Source: Gaeumannomyces sp. JS-464
Taxonomy: Eukaryota > Ascomycota > Sordariomycetes > Magnaporthales > Magnaporthaceae
Assembly (NCBI GenBank): GCA_002197995.1
Contig: NGZR01000003.1
Span: 4,154,001 to 4,218,000 of the forward strand
Direction: 5' to 3'
DNA length: 64,000 bases
The position numbers were made by a program, and so were the translations under genes. Shown piece by piece: positions 44,407-57,921 of this stretch. Each line of letters begins with the position of its first letter. Within the stretch, counting starts at the first letter, position 1. The notes beneath the pieces are model-generated. The model was not told where the DNA came from. It saw only the letters and a program-made list of their open reading frames with translations, and searched no databases.

Positions 44407-46225
44407 TCACGCCTCCTGCGAGTACTTGGACCGCATTCTCCAGCGCGGCCCGTACCTCATGATCAGCATCGGGATGGGCGCGACGGCGAGACTGGCGGCC
44501 GCGAGAACCATGAACCCCCAGCCCCAACCGAGGTACCCCGTCAGGGGCGCGACCGTCAGCGGCAGGAACGTGCCCGTGAGGCAACGGCAGACCATAACGC
44601 CCGTCAGCGCCGACGCCGAATATTCGCCGAACGCATCCACGACGTACGCCATGACGGGCATGCTGCAGATGAGGAGCGAGAAGCCGACGAAGGCGCTGGT
44701 GCCCAGCAGCACAGGCAGCGGCGCCCGGTACTCAGCCGCCCACCCGTAAGCCGCAATCGCTATCGGCATCACCAGGGAGCCGACCACTGCGATTGGGAGC
44801 CGATATTCGGGCCGCCCCACGCCGTCGTTCGCGTCGCGGAGCTTCACGTACAGGCGGTCAAGAGTCTGGTTGAGGATGAAAAGTGCCACGAAGGTGCCCG
44901 CGCCTGTGTTGGGAGGTTGTCAGTTTGTTTGCGCCTCGTCAAGTGCTGCGAAGAAACGAAGAAGTGGGGTTCTGACTGAAAATCAGGAGCGAGGCGCCCG
45001 TCTCGGCGGGTGACAGCCCGTACAAGGTGTCCAGAATCACCGGCAGCGATACCGATATGATGTAAAAGTAAGCGAAGCCAAGGGCGTTGAACACTGTGAT
45101 CGCCATCAAAACCCCAGAGCCGGACCAAACAATCGCCGGCCGCATAATGGCTTCGGTCAACTTCGCTACCTCACTCATCTCACCCTTCTGGTCGTGAGCA
45201 GCCAACCCAGCGGTGGTAGCTCCGTAGCTGGACACATGCTCGCCCACCAAGCATTGCTTGAGCCGCCCTTCTCGCCGAGCCCGCGCAGCTCTGCGCCTCA
45301 AAATGACGGGCCTGTAGGTCTCCTCAGGAGCAGCATCAGCAGCACCTCGCACACGGCCGCGATTCCCGCACTAAACCAGACGACCGAGCGCCATCCCAGC
45401 GTCTGCGCGACGGCACCGCTGATGGCGGGGCCGATGGCGCCGCCCAGTAGCGGGGCGAGCATGCAGGCGCTCATGGCGGCGCCGCGGCCCTCGCGCGGGA
45501 ACATGTCGCCGACGATGGCCGGGTTGAGCACGTTGGAGGCGACGGCAAAGCCCGTGAAAGCGCGCGCGCTGATAAAGAGGTCGGTACGGTGACACAAGGC
45601 GGCCAGGACGGTGGCGGCCACGAAGAGGCAGTTGGCCGCGTTCAGCACCGGCCATCGCCCGTGCATCTCGGACAGCGGCGCGATCAGCACGGGGCCCGCC
45701 GCTTCGCCGAGCTCCCAAATGGTCACCAAGAGCGCCGCGCTGGCGCCCACCGACGACGACCCGCCGCCGCCGCTGCCGCGGTCGTGGTTGCTTTCTCCGT
45801 CGAGGTCGCTGACGATGCGCGACGCGACGGGGACGACGGAGATGCATGTAAATGTGCTGCGGTTGTTGGGCGAGATAGACAACGCCATTTGTGTCAGATA
45901 TGTGGTCCCTTCTCGCACATGGGGCGGATGCGCAGGATGCAGGACGCAGTGCCCTGCAGGCATCCCGTGTATGGCATTAAACGCGAACTTACACGGCAAA
46001 GGCCATGAGCGCAAGAAGGCTCACAATGAACCACTTGTAGGCTGGCGTCCAATTCAGGGGGTCGTCCGGATCAGCCTCGTTGGGGTCGAAATCCAAGGGC
46101 TGCTCCCCCACCAATGGGCGCTCTTCTAATGGACCATCAGGGTCCGCCGTCGCGGCGTGGCGGACACGGCCTGTCGCCACATCTCCCAGCAAGGGGTCAG
46201 TCTCCTCCAGGAGCGCCGTGTTCAT
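44407..46225 (-). CDS. MFS transporter, DHA1 (12-helix drug:H+ antiporter) type
   Basis: Exons 46225-45993, 45856-44977 and 44903-44407; introns GTAAGT...CGCAG and GTCAGA...CACAG. An acidic N-tail ends in DPNEADPDDPLNWTPAYKWF, the standard DPxNPxNW entry of this family. GEAAGPVLIAPLSEMHGRWP matches the G-x-x-x-GP-x-x-x-PLSE motif, and RAFTGFAVASNVLNPAIVGD and ETGASLLIF follow. The C-terminal half ends RYGPRWRMRSKYSQEA. Phases close only if one base is added near 45315 (LLMLLL then PEETYRPVILRRRA), giving 536 residues. Relatives export polyamines, drugs or mycotoxins at the plasma membrane. No biosynthetic cluster surrounds it. Confidence 0.85.
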
Positions 46226-47184
46226 GATGACCAGCGGAGCAAACAATAAACGAGAAGATGCTAAGCAAGCGATGACAAAGAGCGAGGGTTTGCAGGCAAA
46301 AGTCGGCGCGGCGGAGGTAGAAATATGTAGATGGATGACTCTGACTCGATGTAAGGGGGCTGGTACCATGAAATGGATTCGAAGTGGGGGTGCAGGAACT
46401 GCGCGCCCTTTTCCATGTCATTCTTACCGCCACCAGTCCGCTTCCATCTTAGGTCAATCACCTAACTCTACCGCCTACCATCCACTCCAGCTTATCATCG
46501 AGCGACAGGATTCTGCCGTGGTGGCGGGATTCGGCGTGCATAATACTCGCCATCTCGCGGCGTAAGAGCTGGTTGAAGCGTCTCGGCCGTCCAACGTTGG
46601 TCCTTGCTACTCGCATTGCTTCCCAGCAGACGACAGCCTTCGTGCTTTGAGACAAGAATGGAGTAGGAAGCGCATCCTTGATCTGAAATCAGCGGGAGCC
46701 ACAGCGGGCGCGCAAGCGAGCGGCGTGGGATGCAAAGGGCGTGACATCGGGCGCTTAAAGGCTGTAAATGCGTGACGAGAAACAAATTCTTCACGTTCGG
46801 TGAAATCGAACATCGGCCGACGTCCAATCTCTGTCCTGGGTCCTTCACCGACCGTGGTCCGCGGCAGGCAAATCAGCACCCTAGCCAGGGGACGACCGAT
46901 GTGCGACCCCGGCAGGCCGGTGTTTGCAGAAGCGGCCCGAGACAGCCGCTCCGCGATCGGTCCAATGGGGACACATAGAGGGTCACTCCGAAGGTATTTT
47001 ACGTAGACCGGGACGGTCTACCGGCAGCACCGAGCTTGCGTGAGGCAAGGCGGTCTTTTTGTGCTCCATGGACACGGGCTTGCGGGGTTGCACATGGGGG
47101 ACAAGGTGGGGGATCTGCGGGCAGCCAAGCGGAGCAGAGCCACCTGCAGCCTCATAGTACCACCCAGAGTGCATCAGACTCTAA
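46226..47184. other. Intergenic region
   Basis: 5' flank of the MFS gene and upstream flank of tRNA-Leu. No supported gene. Confidence 0.5.
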
Positions 47185-47281
47185 GGTCAGATGGCCGAGT
47201 TGGTTATGGCGTAGGATTAAGGTTATACATAACAGTTTTCCTATGGAGCAATCCGCGTGGGTTCGAGTCCCACTCTGATCA
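47185..47281 (+). tRNA. tRNA-Leu(AAG) with intron
   Basis: Acceptor GGTCAGA/TCTGATC, D-arm GGCCGAGTTGGTTATGGC, anticodon stem TAGGA/TCCTA with loop TTAAGG (anticodon AAG), intron of about 15 nt (TTATACATAACAGTT), a long variable arm as in leucine tRNAs, T-arm GTGGG-TTCGAGT-CCCAC, discriminator A. Confidence 0.92.
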
Positions 47282-50530
<3,249 letters not shown>

Positions 50531-51229
50531 GGGGCCCGAGCGGTGGAGAAGGGCGGAAAAGGCCCGGGTTTGCATGGGGCAGCCTTCTGCTGTCTGGGAA
50601 GATCGTTCCTCTGCATGTGGATGTGCAGGCTAGCTTGGCTAGGAGATATGGGACTGTGATGGCAAAGGCGGACCTGACAGAGAGACAAAGGCACCCACCC
50701 GCAAGCGGTGCTTCCCCTCTGAAAGGCCTGTTGTGGCCAGGACAGGCCATGGGTGTTTCACTTCTTGTCGATACTTTTGGGGGCCACCTACCCGACCCAA
50801 AGCTTGGCTAGATAGCCTTGAAATTGTGGAAACACGGTGCGATTATTAAAATTTTCAAATTTCAAATTTTTTTTTTTTTTTATTATTATAAATATTTCCC
50901 CTCAACTTACCTCCCTTTGGGGCCGCGCAGTCAAACGTTGGGCCAGGGTGGTTGACCCCCCTTTCCGTCGTTTTAATCGTAGTTCTTGTGGCACAGTTCT
51001 CGGGGTTGGGCGTGGGGTGGGCTGTGCCGCTCACCTCGATAGGCTCCGGAATCCTCCCGACTTTGGCTCCCCGTGAGAGCTCGGGGTGATCACGGCAAAT
51101 GGCATCAGCAGGTCACGAGACTCCTTGGTAGGGAGACAGGCTCCCAACGCTTGCGGCGCAACAGGTGCGGTGCGCTTCTTTGATCAAAGAGCATGACTGA
51201 CCGCACCTCTTTGGGACGCGGGAGCTGCA
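50531..51229. other. Intergenic region
   Basis: 3' flank of the xylanase gene with an AT-rich patch including T17 (around 50867-50900). No gene is seen. Confidence 0.5.
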
Positions 51230-51516
51230 TATAAAAAGGAGAGCTCCGGCCCGACTGTCTTCGGCATTTCTGAGAGAGCATGGCAGGCAGGCAGATCGGG
51301 CACAGTCCAGGCTCAGCATCAACAGAACACATACCCTACAACATATTGGAATAGAGTAACAACTTTAACAGGAAGTGCCTCATTTCCGCCGGCATGAAAT
51401 TTGGCTTCGTCCACTTTGCTGCCGCAACAAGCATCATCCTCCCTCTCGACATCTACCCCAGCTACCCCAGCGCGTCGAATACAGAGACAGCGCCTCTAGC
51501 TGGCAGTCCTTGTTGA
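51230..51516 (+). CDS. Candidate short secreted peptide with TATA box
   Basis: A good TATAAAAA (51230-51237) lies 164 bp before an ATG (51394) that opens a 40-codon frame, MKFGFVHFAAATSIILPLDI then YPSYPSASNTETAPLAGSPC, stopping at 51514-51516. The hydrophobic start looks like a signal peptide. It may be a small secreted peptide or the surviving 5' exon of a lost gene. Its end overlaps, antisense, the 3' limit of the CmcJ-like relic. Coding status is uncertain. Confidence 0.25.
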
Positions 51517-52124
51517 CCGCCATCCGCGTGCGCGCCGGGGATTTCCGCTTCGACGTCATCGTCGATGATGGCGACGGCTCAGGCGACGCCAACCGCCGAC
51601 ATAGTCCTGGTATACCTGCCACGCGGGCACCAGGTCCGCTCGCTCGGCCCGTCCGGCAGTCGGCGAACATTGGGGGATGTTCCGAGACCTCGCACCCGCA
51701 GCGGGTTCTAAACGTTAACGATGCGGAACTGGGCGGGAGCCAGAGTCGACGGCCGCGCGCGCTCGGCGGCCGAGAGGTGCCTGTGCGCCCTGCCCAGTGC
51801 GCGCTTCGGGGACTAGTCGATGTGATGTGGATGGGTCTTGCGCACGTATCTCCTGGGGTCTTGGCCGCTGAGGCCCTGCGGATAGTGTGATCAAAGATGA
51901 CGACGCCGGTAGATCGCGTCACCGCCTTGAGGACGAGGTCCCGCACCCATGGTAGGTAATTTCGGGCGATCCCTTTTTTCGTTTTCAAAGTCTACATCAA
52001 GAGAGAAGGCCTGTGGCAAAACCTCAAAGGAGTGCTCATCGAGGTTGAACTTGAGCTCCTCCCCTTTCATGTCCCAGATCGGGACCTTGACGGGGTGGTG
52101 TTCGTAGTTTCGGGTTCCCGGCAA
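51434..52124 (-). pseudogene. CmcJ/NvfI-like oxygenase-family relic
   Basis: The minus strand shows GTRNYEHHPVKVPIWDMKGE, EELKFNLDEHSFEVLPQAF, a frame change at the A6 run near 51980, then NYLPWVRDLVLKAVTRSTG and VVIFDHTIRRASA, then, in a third frame, HID-stop-SPKRALGRAHRHL and FRIVNV-stop-NPLRV. This is the sequence order of the fungal CmcJ/NvfI (GA4-desaturase-like) family. The family normally has Gln and Trp at the two stops, so CAG to TAG and TGG to TAG transitions explain them. Dead gene. The family acts in secondary metabolism, but no cluster partners are nearby. Confidence 0.65.
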
Positions 52125-52264
52125 GGCCCGCGCCCCAGCAATATAGGTACTCAGGTCCGCTCATATCGGCAGACTTCGAGCAGAAGCATAGGGTGCGAAT
52201 AACGGCGCGTTTGGCGCTAGTGGTATTTTAATTTTTCGGTTTTTTTTTTTTTGCTAAACCTTAG

Positions 52265-52716
52265 TTAACATTGAAAATATTGCATCAGAAAAGGGAGTTT
52301 ATTAGAAGAGTTTATGATAAAAGACGGCATGAGTCGCTGTTGAGAGCTGACGTGGCTTGACCCATCAACTTCGTTCCCGACGGCCTTCTCTGGGCGCCTT
52401 TTCTCAAATCTGTAGGCAGCGGATCCCAGAGTGACCACAGTGAGAGCAAGGGAGGCGATGACAGAGCTCCAGAGATTCCATAGGTTGCCGCTACTGTTTT
52501 CCGCTATTTGCATGGCAAATGCAGTCTGCTCACTGAGGTCAGGTTTACGAGCTTGACGCCAGGATGGTGGATTATTAGTATACCGACAGTAACGACTGTT
52601 GCCGGCAAGTAAATTATGTTGACAATCGTGAGCGGGCGGATATTTTCTCCCTGACTGAATGGCGCTTGTGACTCTTGAATCTGCAACTCACCGCATACCA
52701 AGCTTGCTTGATTCAA
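52265..52716 (-). pseudogene. Fragment of a CorA-like membrane-segment protein
   Basis: FSQGENIRPLTIVNIIYLPA then TVVTVGILII, followed in another frame by SSGNLWNLWSSVIASLALTV and TLGSAAYRFEKRRPEK, resembles the two C-terminal helices of fungal CorA-like or ankyrin-linked proteins (an x-N-I-x-x-L-T-x-V-T-I-x-F-L-P pattern and a final FEKRR). The large N-terminal domain is absent. Identification is tentative. Confidence 0.35.
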
Positions 52717-53124
52717 TCAGGCACAACGCCTGATATTTGAATGTTTAGCTTGGACTTCCAACTTCACAACCAAGCACGAGGGGTTACTCAAAGTCTCAAT
52801 GATGGCGGATCAGCCACTCCCAGAGCATTGCTCTCTTGCAGCAGCTCGTTGATAAGTGGGCTTCACTTGCTTACCCTGCCCAATGCATCGACCCTAGTAG
52901 GCAGCCACCAATTCCTCAGCTTGGCGCCTGCCACATGGATATTGTTTCGCAGCCAGGCACAAGGGCTCTTCAGGTAGGTATAAAGAGGCCCGCTCCAGCT
53001 GACCCGCCCGACCGTCACCTCACCCTTCCGCGTTTCATCGGGCTCTTCAGCAACAGTTGCTGTTGCTAAAAATCAATCCGCAATCGTCCGCGAAGCCTCA
53101 AGGCCCAACAAATCGGAGCCCATC

Positions 53125-54032
53125 ATGACGTCCAAGTCAGAGGTCACCTACGAACAGCGAGGCGAACTCCACAAGAGCCCCGTCGCAAAGCGCCTCTTCA
53201 GCATCGCCACGCCTAAGAAATCGAACTCGGTAGTATCGGCAGATCTCACGGACAGCAAGAGTCTCAAATGCGCAGATGGCACTCGCGGGCAGCGACTTTC
53301 GGGGTCTTCCTCTCTACTTCTTCTTGTCAGAGCTGACGTATCCACTACCTCGCAGATCTCGGCCCTCTCACAGCTGTCTTCAAGACCCACGCCAACGTCG
53401 TCCACGACTCCAATGAGGGCACGATCCATGGCCTCAAGGCTCTGGCCAAGAAGCACAACTTCCTCATCTTCGAGGACCGCAAGCTTGTGGATATTGGAAG
53501 CACGGTCCAAAAGCAGTACCACGGAGGCGTCCTGCGGATCTCTGAGTGGGCAGACCTCGTGAACCTCAGCATCCTGGGCGGGGACGGGATCGTCAGGCGC
53601 TGTCACAGACCATCAGAGCCCCCGGCTTCCCCCACGCTGGAGAGCGCGCATTCCTGATTCTTGCCGAGATGACCTCCAAGGGGAGCCTGGAGACCGGCGC
53701 CTACACGAAGCGCTGCATCGACCTGCAGGGGGCACCCAGACTCGGTGCTCGGCTTCGTTGCAACGCGGTCGCTGTCCGAGGACGGCGGCGGGGGCGGCGC
53801 CCGGGAGGACGAGGACTTTGTCGTCTTCACGACGGGCGTCAACATGGAAAGCAAGGGCGATAAATTGGGCCAGCAGTACTAGACCCCAGCCAGCGCCGTC
53901 GCCAAGGGTGCCGACTTCACCATCGCCGGCCGTGGAATCTACGCTTCCGAAGATGCGGTGGCTGCTGCGGAAGCGTACCGAAAGGCTGGCTGAGAAGCCT
54001 ATGAGAATCGGACCAAGACTGCCTGCACTTAA
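53125..54032 (+). pseudogene. URA3: Orotidine 5'-phosphate decarboxylase relic (URA3/pyrG type)
   Basis: Starts MTSKSEVTYEQRGELHKSPV and AKRLFSIATPKKSN like fungal OMP decarboxylases. After a garbled stretch it reads [20 protein letters not shown] and [20 protein letters not shown], containing the catalytic DRK-x-x-DIG motif, then [21 protein letters not shown] frame change near 53600 leads to [20 protein letters not shown], another to [20 protein letters not shown]. An in-frame TAG follows where the family has Gln, then [20 protein letters not shown], and YRKAG is followed by TGA where the family has Trp. Stops plus shifts mean it is not functional; the pyrimidine pathway would need another copy elsewhere. 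Confidence 0.75.
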
Positions 54033-54124
54033 GTGAGGTGGTACTAAACTGGTTGGGACTTGATGGGATAGGTTGACCTTGACTTGTTTTCGACGGACGA
54101 GCTTTTCCCATCAACACTCTTTAG

Positions 54125-55534
54125 TCATTGTGGAATAGTTTCCAAATTCCCCCTTGCGCTGCAAACCCTAGCCTCAAACTCGACCAGGCGTGAATGAAAG
54201 ACGGCGTCATTCCATCGCTCAGGAGAGTCACTGGTCGCCTGTGACAACGAGGGAAGACCAAACTGCTCAAGGGCAAAGCTGGCCGATACGGTACCACGAA
54301 CCGCCGCCTCCCTTGGGTTTGAAGTCTCGAGGAGTCCGAGGGCAAACCCGCCCAAGAAGGCGTTCCCGGCGCCGGTCGGGTCGACGACCATGGCAGAGCC
54401 TGCGTCGTGGTACGAGGGCAGCCACTCGGCCGAGATCCCTCCGCCACCACCCTCGCACGGATAGTGGCTGCTCATGGTGACACACCCGTGCTCGCCGCAG
54501 TGCACGACAGCCATGCCTGTCGCCGCCGCCCCCCCGCCGTGTGGCGGACAGAAACCGCTTCGCGTCCTTGACGGTAGCCTCTCTCGAGAATGTGCTCGTG
54601 GCGTCGCGCCCGTGCACGAGATAACCCAGCTCGAGGTGGTTGGGAGAAAACACATCGACGAGGCGGCAGGCGCGGAGGTGTACATCGAGATTGTTCTTGT
54701 TGCAGCCGGGAGGGGCGGGCTCCCAGGCGATCAAGGGGCGCTCGCGGATGCCCTTCTCTTAGCGCAGGGCGAGGAGCGAGTCAACGTGACGTTCCAGGTC
54801 CTGCGGCAAGGCGAGGAAGTGGAAGCATCTGGACGCGATAAGCGGCTGTGAGGACGCGGCGAGGCCCGACGACAAAGGTTGCAGCACCAGTGTCAGGTAT
54901 CGAAAGCTTTTGCCTGTGATTGGTATCCCACGGCACATCTCGTTGTGATCCCATGTCAATACCCGTGAAGGATGAAAAAGGAGCACAGATGGAAAGAATT
55001 AGGTAGCACGGCAGGTGCCTAGGTAGGCTAGGCACCTGTCGTCACGCAACGCTAGGGCTCATGAGACGTGGCCAAGGTGCAGGAGTGGGCGAAAACCTAC
55101 GTCCAAACAAATCGTCTTCGTATTCAAGGAGGCCTTTCGTGGTTGGACTGTCTGGCAGCCTTTGCAAATCCAGCATGATTTTCCAGGACCGAACCTGATC
55201 CTCAATGTCTTCCGGAAAGTCATTCCCGACGAGCGAAAGGTAGCCGACGGCTTCGGAGCCAGAGAGCGACCAGCTGGCGCCAAGAGGTGCGCCGAGCGTG
55301 GCTACCGGAGAGGGTCGTCAGCGTGCGCCGTTTTTTGTGCGTTGTCACCAGAGGGTTAACCCTTTGTCACGCCCGATCAGTTTGCGCGTGCCACGAACCG
55401 TAGAGCCCTGAGCCTCCCGGAACATTGGTCAAGGTTCTCTCCGGGAAACGGATCTCGTCTAAAACCAACATCCCCAGCGACACGAAGTCGGGCGGCCGCG
55501 GCTTGGCCAGCACGTCCTTGCAAGGTTGGCCCAT
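54125..55534 (-). CDS. PfkB-family carbohydrate kinase, MAK32-like (frame-broken)
   Basis: Start MGQPCKDVLAKPRPPDFVSL with GMLVLDEIRFPE and NVPGGSGLY, the PfkB N-terminal block. A second part reads GYLSLVGNDFPEDIEDQVRS and SPTTKGLLEYEDDLFG. A third has FRYLTLVLQPLSS and ERPLIAWEPAP, then NLDVHLRACRLVDVFSPNHL, a MAK32 hallmark. The C-terminal signature is VVDPTGAGNAFLGGFALGLL, with the GAGN in place of the usual GAGD. Introns seem to lie near 55400, 55085 and 54910, and single-base shifts near 54765 and 54530 break the frame. MAK32-like proteins are ribokinase-related and of unclear substrate. Possibly functional if the shifts are errors. Confidence 0.65.
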
Positions 55535-56059
55535 CGTGGAGAGGTCGTTGGGGGGGAGAAAGATCAGTGAGGCGGAAACGGTGGGGGAGCCGGGCGCATG
55601 TGGCAGCCTTCCCGGCTGCCTTCTTATTATGCCAGTCGTGATTCGCAAGTCGGGTGACTGGAGAGACTTGTGGCCGGCAAGTTGCTCACGCCGGCAAGCT
55701 ACAACTGGGCTGAGCAAACAGCCTATCAGGGGACCGCTTGACCGCTTCCATTCCAACTGCACACCGGGACGAGAGAGTGAAACGACCTTCGTCAAGCGAT
55801 AAAGGTGGTCGAGGAGCGGATTGATCAGCGACCACGTGCATGCATGCAGTCTTTGAGACTGTCTTTGGACGTCTGTCAATTGGGTGGGTACCCACCAACC
55901 ACCCACCACCTTCCATCCGCCTACCACTCACCTAAAAGGCCAGCCGGGCAGACAATGGCGGCGGCTTTCTCTGACCCGCATCATACAACCCCACCTAGTT
56001 CTTACACCATTCATCCCCTGGGGACGGGAGGAATATACATGCAGCAAGGTTGGAGGCCT

Positions 56060-56560
56060 GATTCCGCAAGGTCGCTAGGACAGCCAAGCACCGTCAGCCC
56101 CCGGATCCCCCATTCATCGTCGTCGGAATGCTGGGCAGGCCCGGGTCTAGCAAAGGGCTTCAATACCGGCACCTAATACGGTCCTATCACGTTGATTACA
56201 TCAGCATCGAGGACGTTTTCCGCGAGGAGATGCCGAGCGAAGGGAGCGAGCACGCGGCAGTCATTCGGAAGAACATGGTCGCAGGCAACGTGCGGCCCAA
56301 GGAGATCACTGTGAAATTCAAAAGTCCTAACTAGTCGCCTGCCGCCATAACCCAACGGCTGATCGCTGAAACAGGCTTTCCACGAAACTCCGATCAGTCC
56401 GACTATTTCGAGGCGGCCGTCTGCCCATCAAGACCGTCGTCCTTCTCGAGTGTTCCGACGAAGCGATGCTCACCAGGACACTCCCGCGGGGAAGATTCAG
56501 CCGGCAGAGAGACGAGAGACAAAGCACTAGCCTAAGCTACTATCCCCCTGCTCTACTCCC
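56060..56560 (+). pseudogene. Nucleoside-monophosphate kinase (UMP-CMP kinase-like) relic
   Basis: PFIVVGMLGRPGSSKGLQY is a degenerate Walker A: families have GGPGAGKGTQ, here the second Gly and the Thr are lost. Then follow IRSYHVDYISIEDVFREEMP, EGSEHAAVIRKNMVAGNVRP and KEITVKF, matching the NMP-binding region. After a gap, GFPRNSDQSDYFEAA (from DGFPRN) appears and, in another frame, IKTVVLLECSDEAMLTRTL and RGRFSRQRDE. The LID and end are missing. The altered P-loop, frame change and truncation indicate a dead copy. Confidence 0.65.
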
Positions 56561-56615
56561 CTGGGGAAAGCCAAAGCCCTTCAGAAGGCACATCATGGCA
56601 GAGAGGAGCTGGACC

Positions 56616-57298
56616 TCAGACGCCAATAGCAACCTTGGCCGGAAGCGTGGTAGTCAAGGGGCCGCAGTCCAGATAACGCGTCGAGTAGAAGTTTCCAGGC
56701 TGGTTAGGCTCCCAGTCTGGATTCAGCACCACGCCAGTGTCCGTGCAGTTCAGAGGGAGATCCTTTGTTCCGGACCCGATATATATGCCGGGGAGCCTAG
56801 TACAACACGCAAGACAGTCAGGGGACAAAGTATGTGGGGAGTAAGGGGCAAGTACGGGAGGAACGTAGGGAAGAACATCACCAACCCTTGATCACAGGTC
56901 CATGTCTCGTTCACCTGCAGGCGCCACAGCCCGTACCCGTTGAAGGTGAAAGTAGGCCGGGGCAGCGTCGCTTCAGAGCCGTCGGGCACGTCGCAGCTGT
57001 AAACAACGTCGCCGTAGAAGAAGTCGGAGGCCTGGCTACTGCTCGCGCGGCACCCGGCCTCGCGCCCCGTGGCCGGGTTGGCGAGCGTGTAGCTGAGCTC
57101 ACCCCTGGCCCACAGGTGGGCGGGGTTCTGGTAGATCCAGAAGCCGTTGTAGCGGAAGTCCCGGATCTCCCAGGCGAAGGGGCCCCCGCCAGGCTGCTTG
57201 GCGCAGGCGTTCTGGAGCGCGCTGACCTGGTCCGGCTGGGGGAGGGCCAGGGCCAGGGCTCCTGCGGCGAGAGCGGCAAGTCGGGCGGAGAGGAGCAT
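56616..57298 (-). CDS. Small secreted cysteine-containing protein
   Basis: Two exons, 57298-56886 and 56796-56616, join in phase (GTTGGT...ACTAG); 197 residues. The signal peptide MLLSARLAALAAGALALA is followed by a domain with FAWEIRDFRYNGFWIYQNPA, GCRASSSQASDFFYGDVVYS, TFTFNGYGLWRLQVNETWTC and, after the intron, DLPLNCTDTGVVLNPDWEPN. About six Cys could form disulphides. The W-x-x-x-x-F / F-x-F-x-G-x-G / W-x-L pattern is common in secreted effector-like proteins of Sordariomycetes; I cannot name the family. A TATA-like element lies upstream. Intact; extracellular function unknown. Confidence 0.75.
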
Positions 57299-57432
57299 TA
57301 GGACTGGGCTGAAGGGATGTTTGGGGCTGATAACTGTGTGGAAGAAGCTATTTGCTGGCGGAGTCTTACTTGCTTTGTGATGGGGCTGGAAGCTTGTTGT
57401 CCGCCCTCAACAATCTATAGAGGCGCCTTTAC

Positions 57433-57443
57433 CATATTATATA
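57433..57443 (-). promoter_or_regulatory. Possible TATA box of the small secreted protein gene
   Basis: TATATATAAT on the minus strand, about 140 bp before the ATG. Confidence 0.35.
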
Positions 57444-57460
57444 TAGCTCTGCTCGTCAGA

Positions 57461-57921
57461 CCCATATGATAAGGCTGCTTACTCTGATTCGTATTGCTAG
57501 AATCACGAGGTACCTTGCATCAAAAACGGATGACATCACGTCTGGGGCTGTTCCCGGGAATTCTTATTCGCCGATTTTACTTGGAACATCATCGCCTGAT
57601 GGAGACACAACCGGGGGGCAACGCTGTCAGCCTGCAGGTTGTAAAAGGGGAAAAAAGCACCCCGATTTCGAGGTAGTCGGGACAGGATACCCATATGATA
57701 AAGCTGCTTACTCCAATTCGTATTGCTAGAATTAAACGAGGTACCTTGCATTAAAAACGGATGACATCACGTTTGGGGCTGTTCCCGGGAATTCGTATTC
57801 GCCGATCTTACTTGGAACATCATCGCCTGATGGAGACACAACCGGGGGGCAACGCTGTCAGCCTGTAGGTTATGAAAGGGGAAAGAAGCACCCCTATTTC
57901 GAGGTAGTCGGGACAGGATAC
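57461..57921. repeat. Tandem duplication, two 230-bp copies
   Basis: The block from cccatatgat (57461) to gacaggatac (57690) is repeated at 57690-57921 with a 229-231 bp offset. The copies differ at about a dozen sites, nearly all C/T or A/G transitions (catcaaaa/cattaaaa, acgtctgg/acgtttgg, cctgcagg/cctgtagg), plus one 2-bp insertion and two transversions. It lies directly upstream of the small secreted protein gene's promoter. No coding potential. Confidence 0.9.

Noticed and set aside
42518..46225. Secondary-metabolite cluster (SDR plus MFS)
   Set aside because: No backbone synthase (PKS, NRPS, terpene cyclase) or pathway regulator lies nearby; two generic genes are not a cluster.
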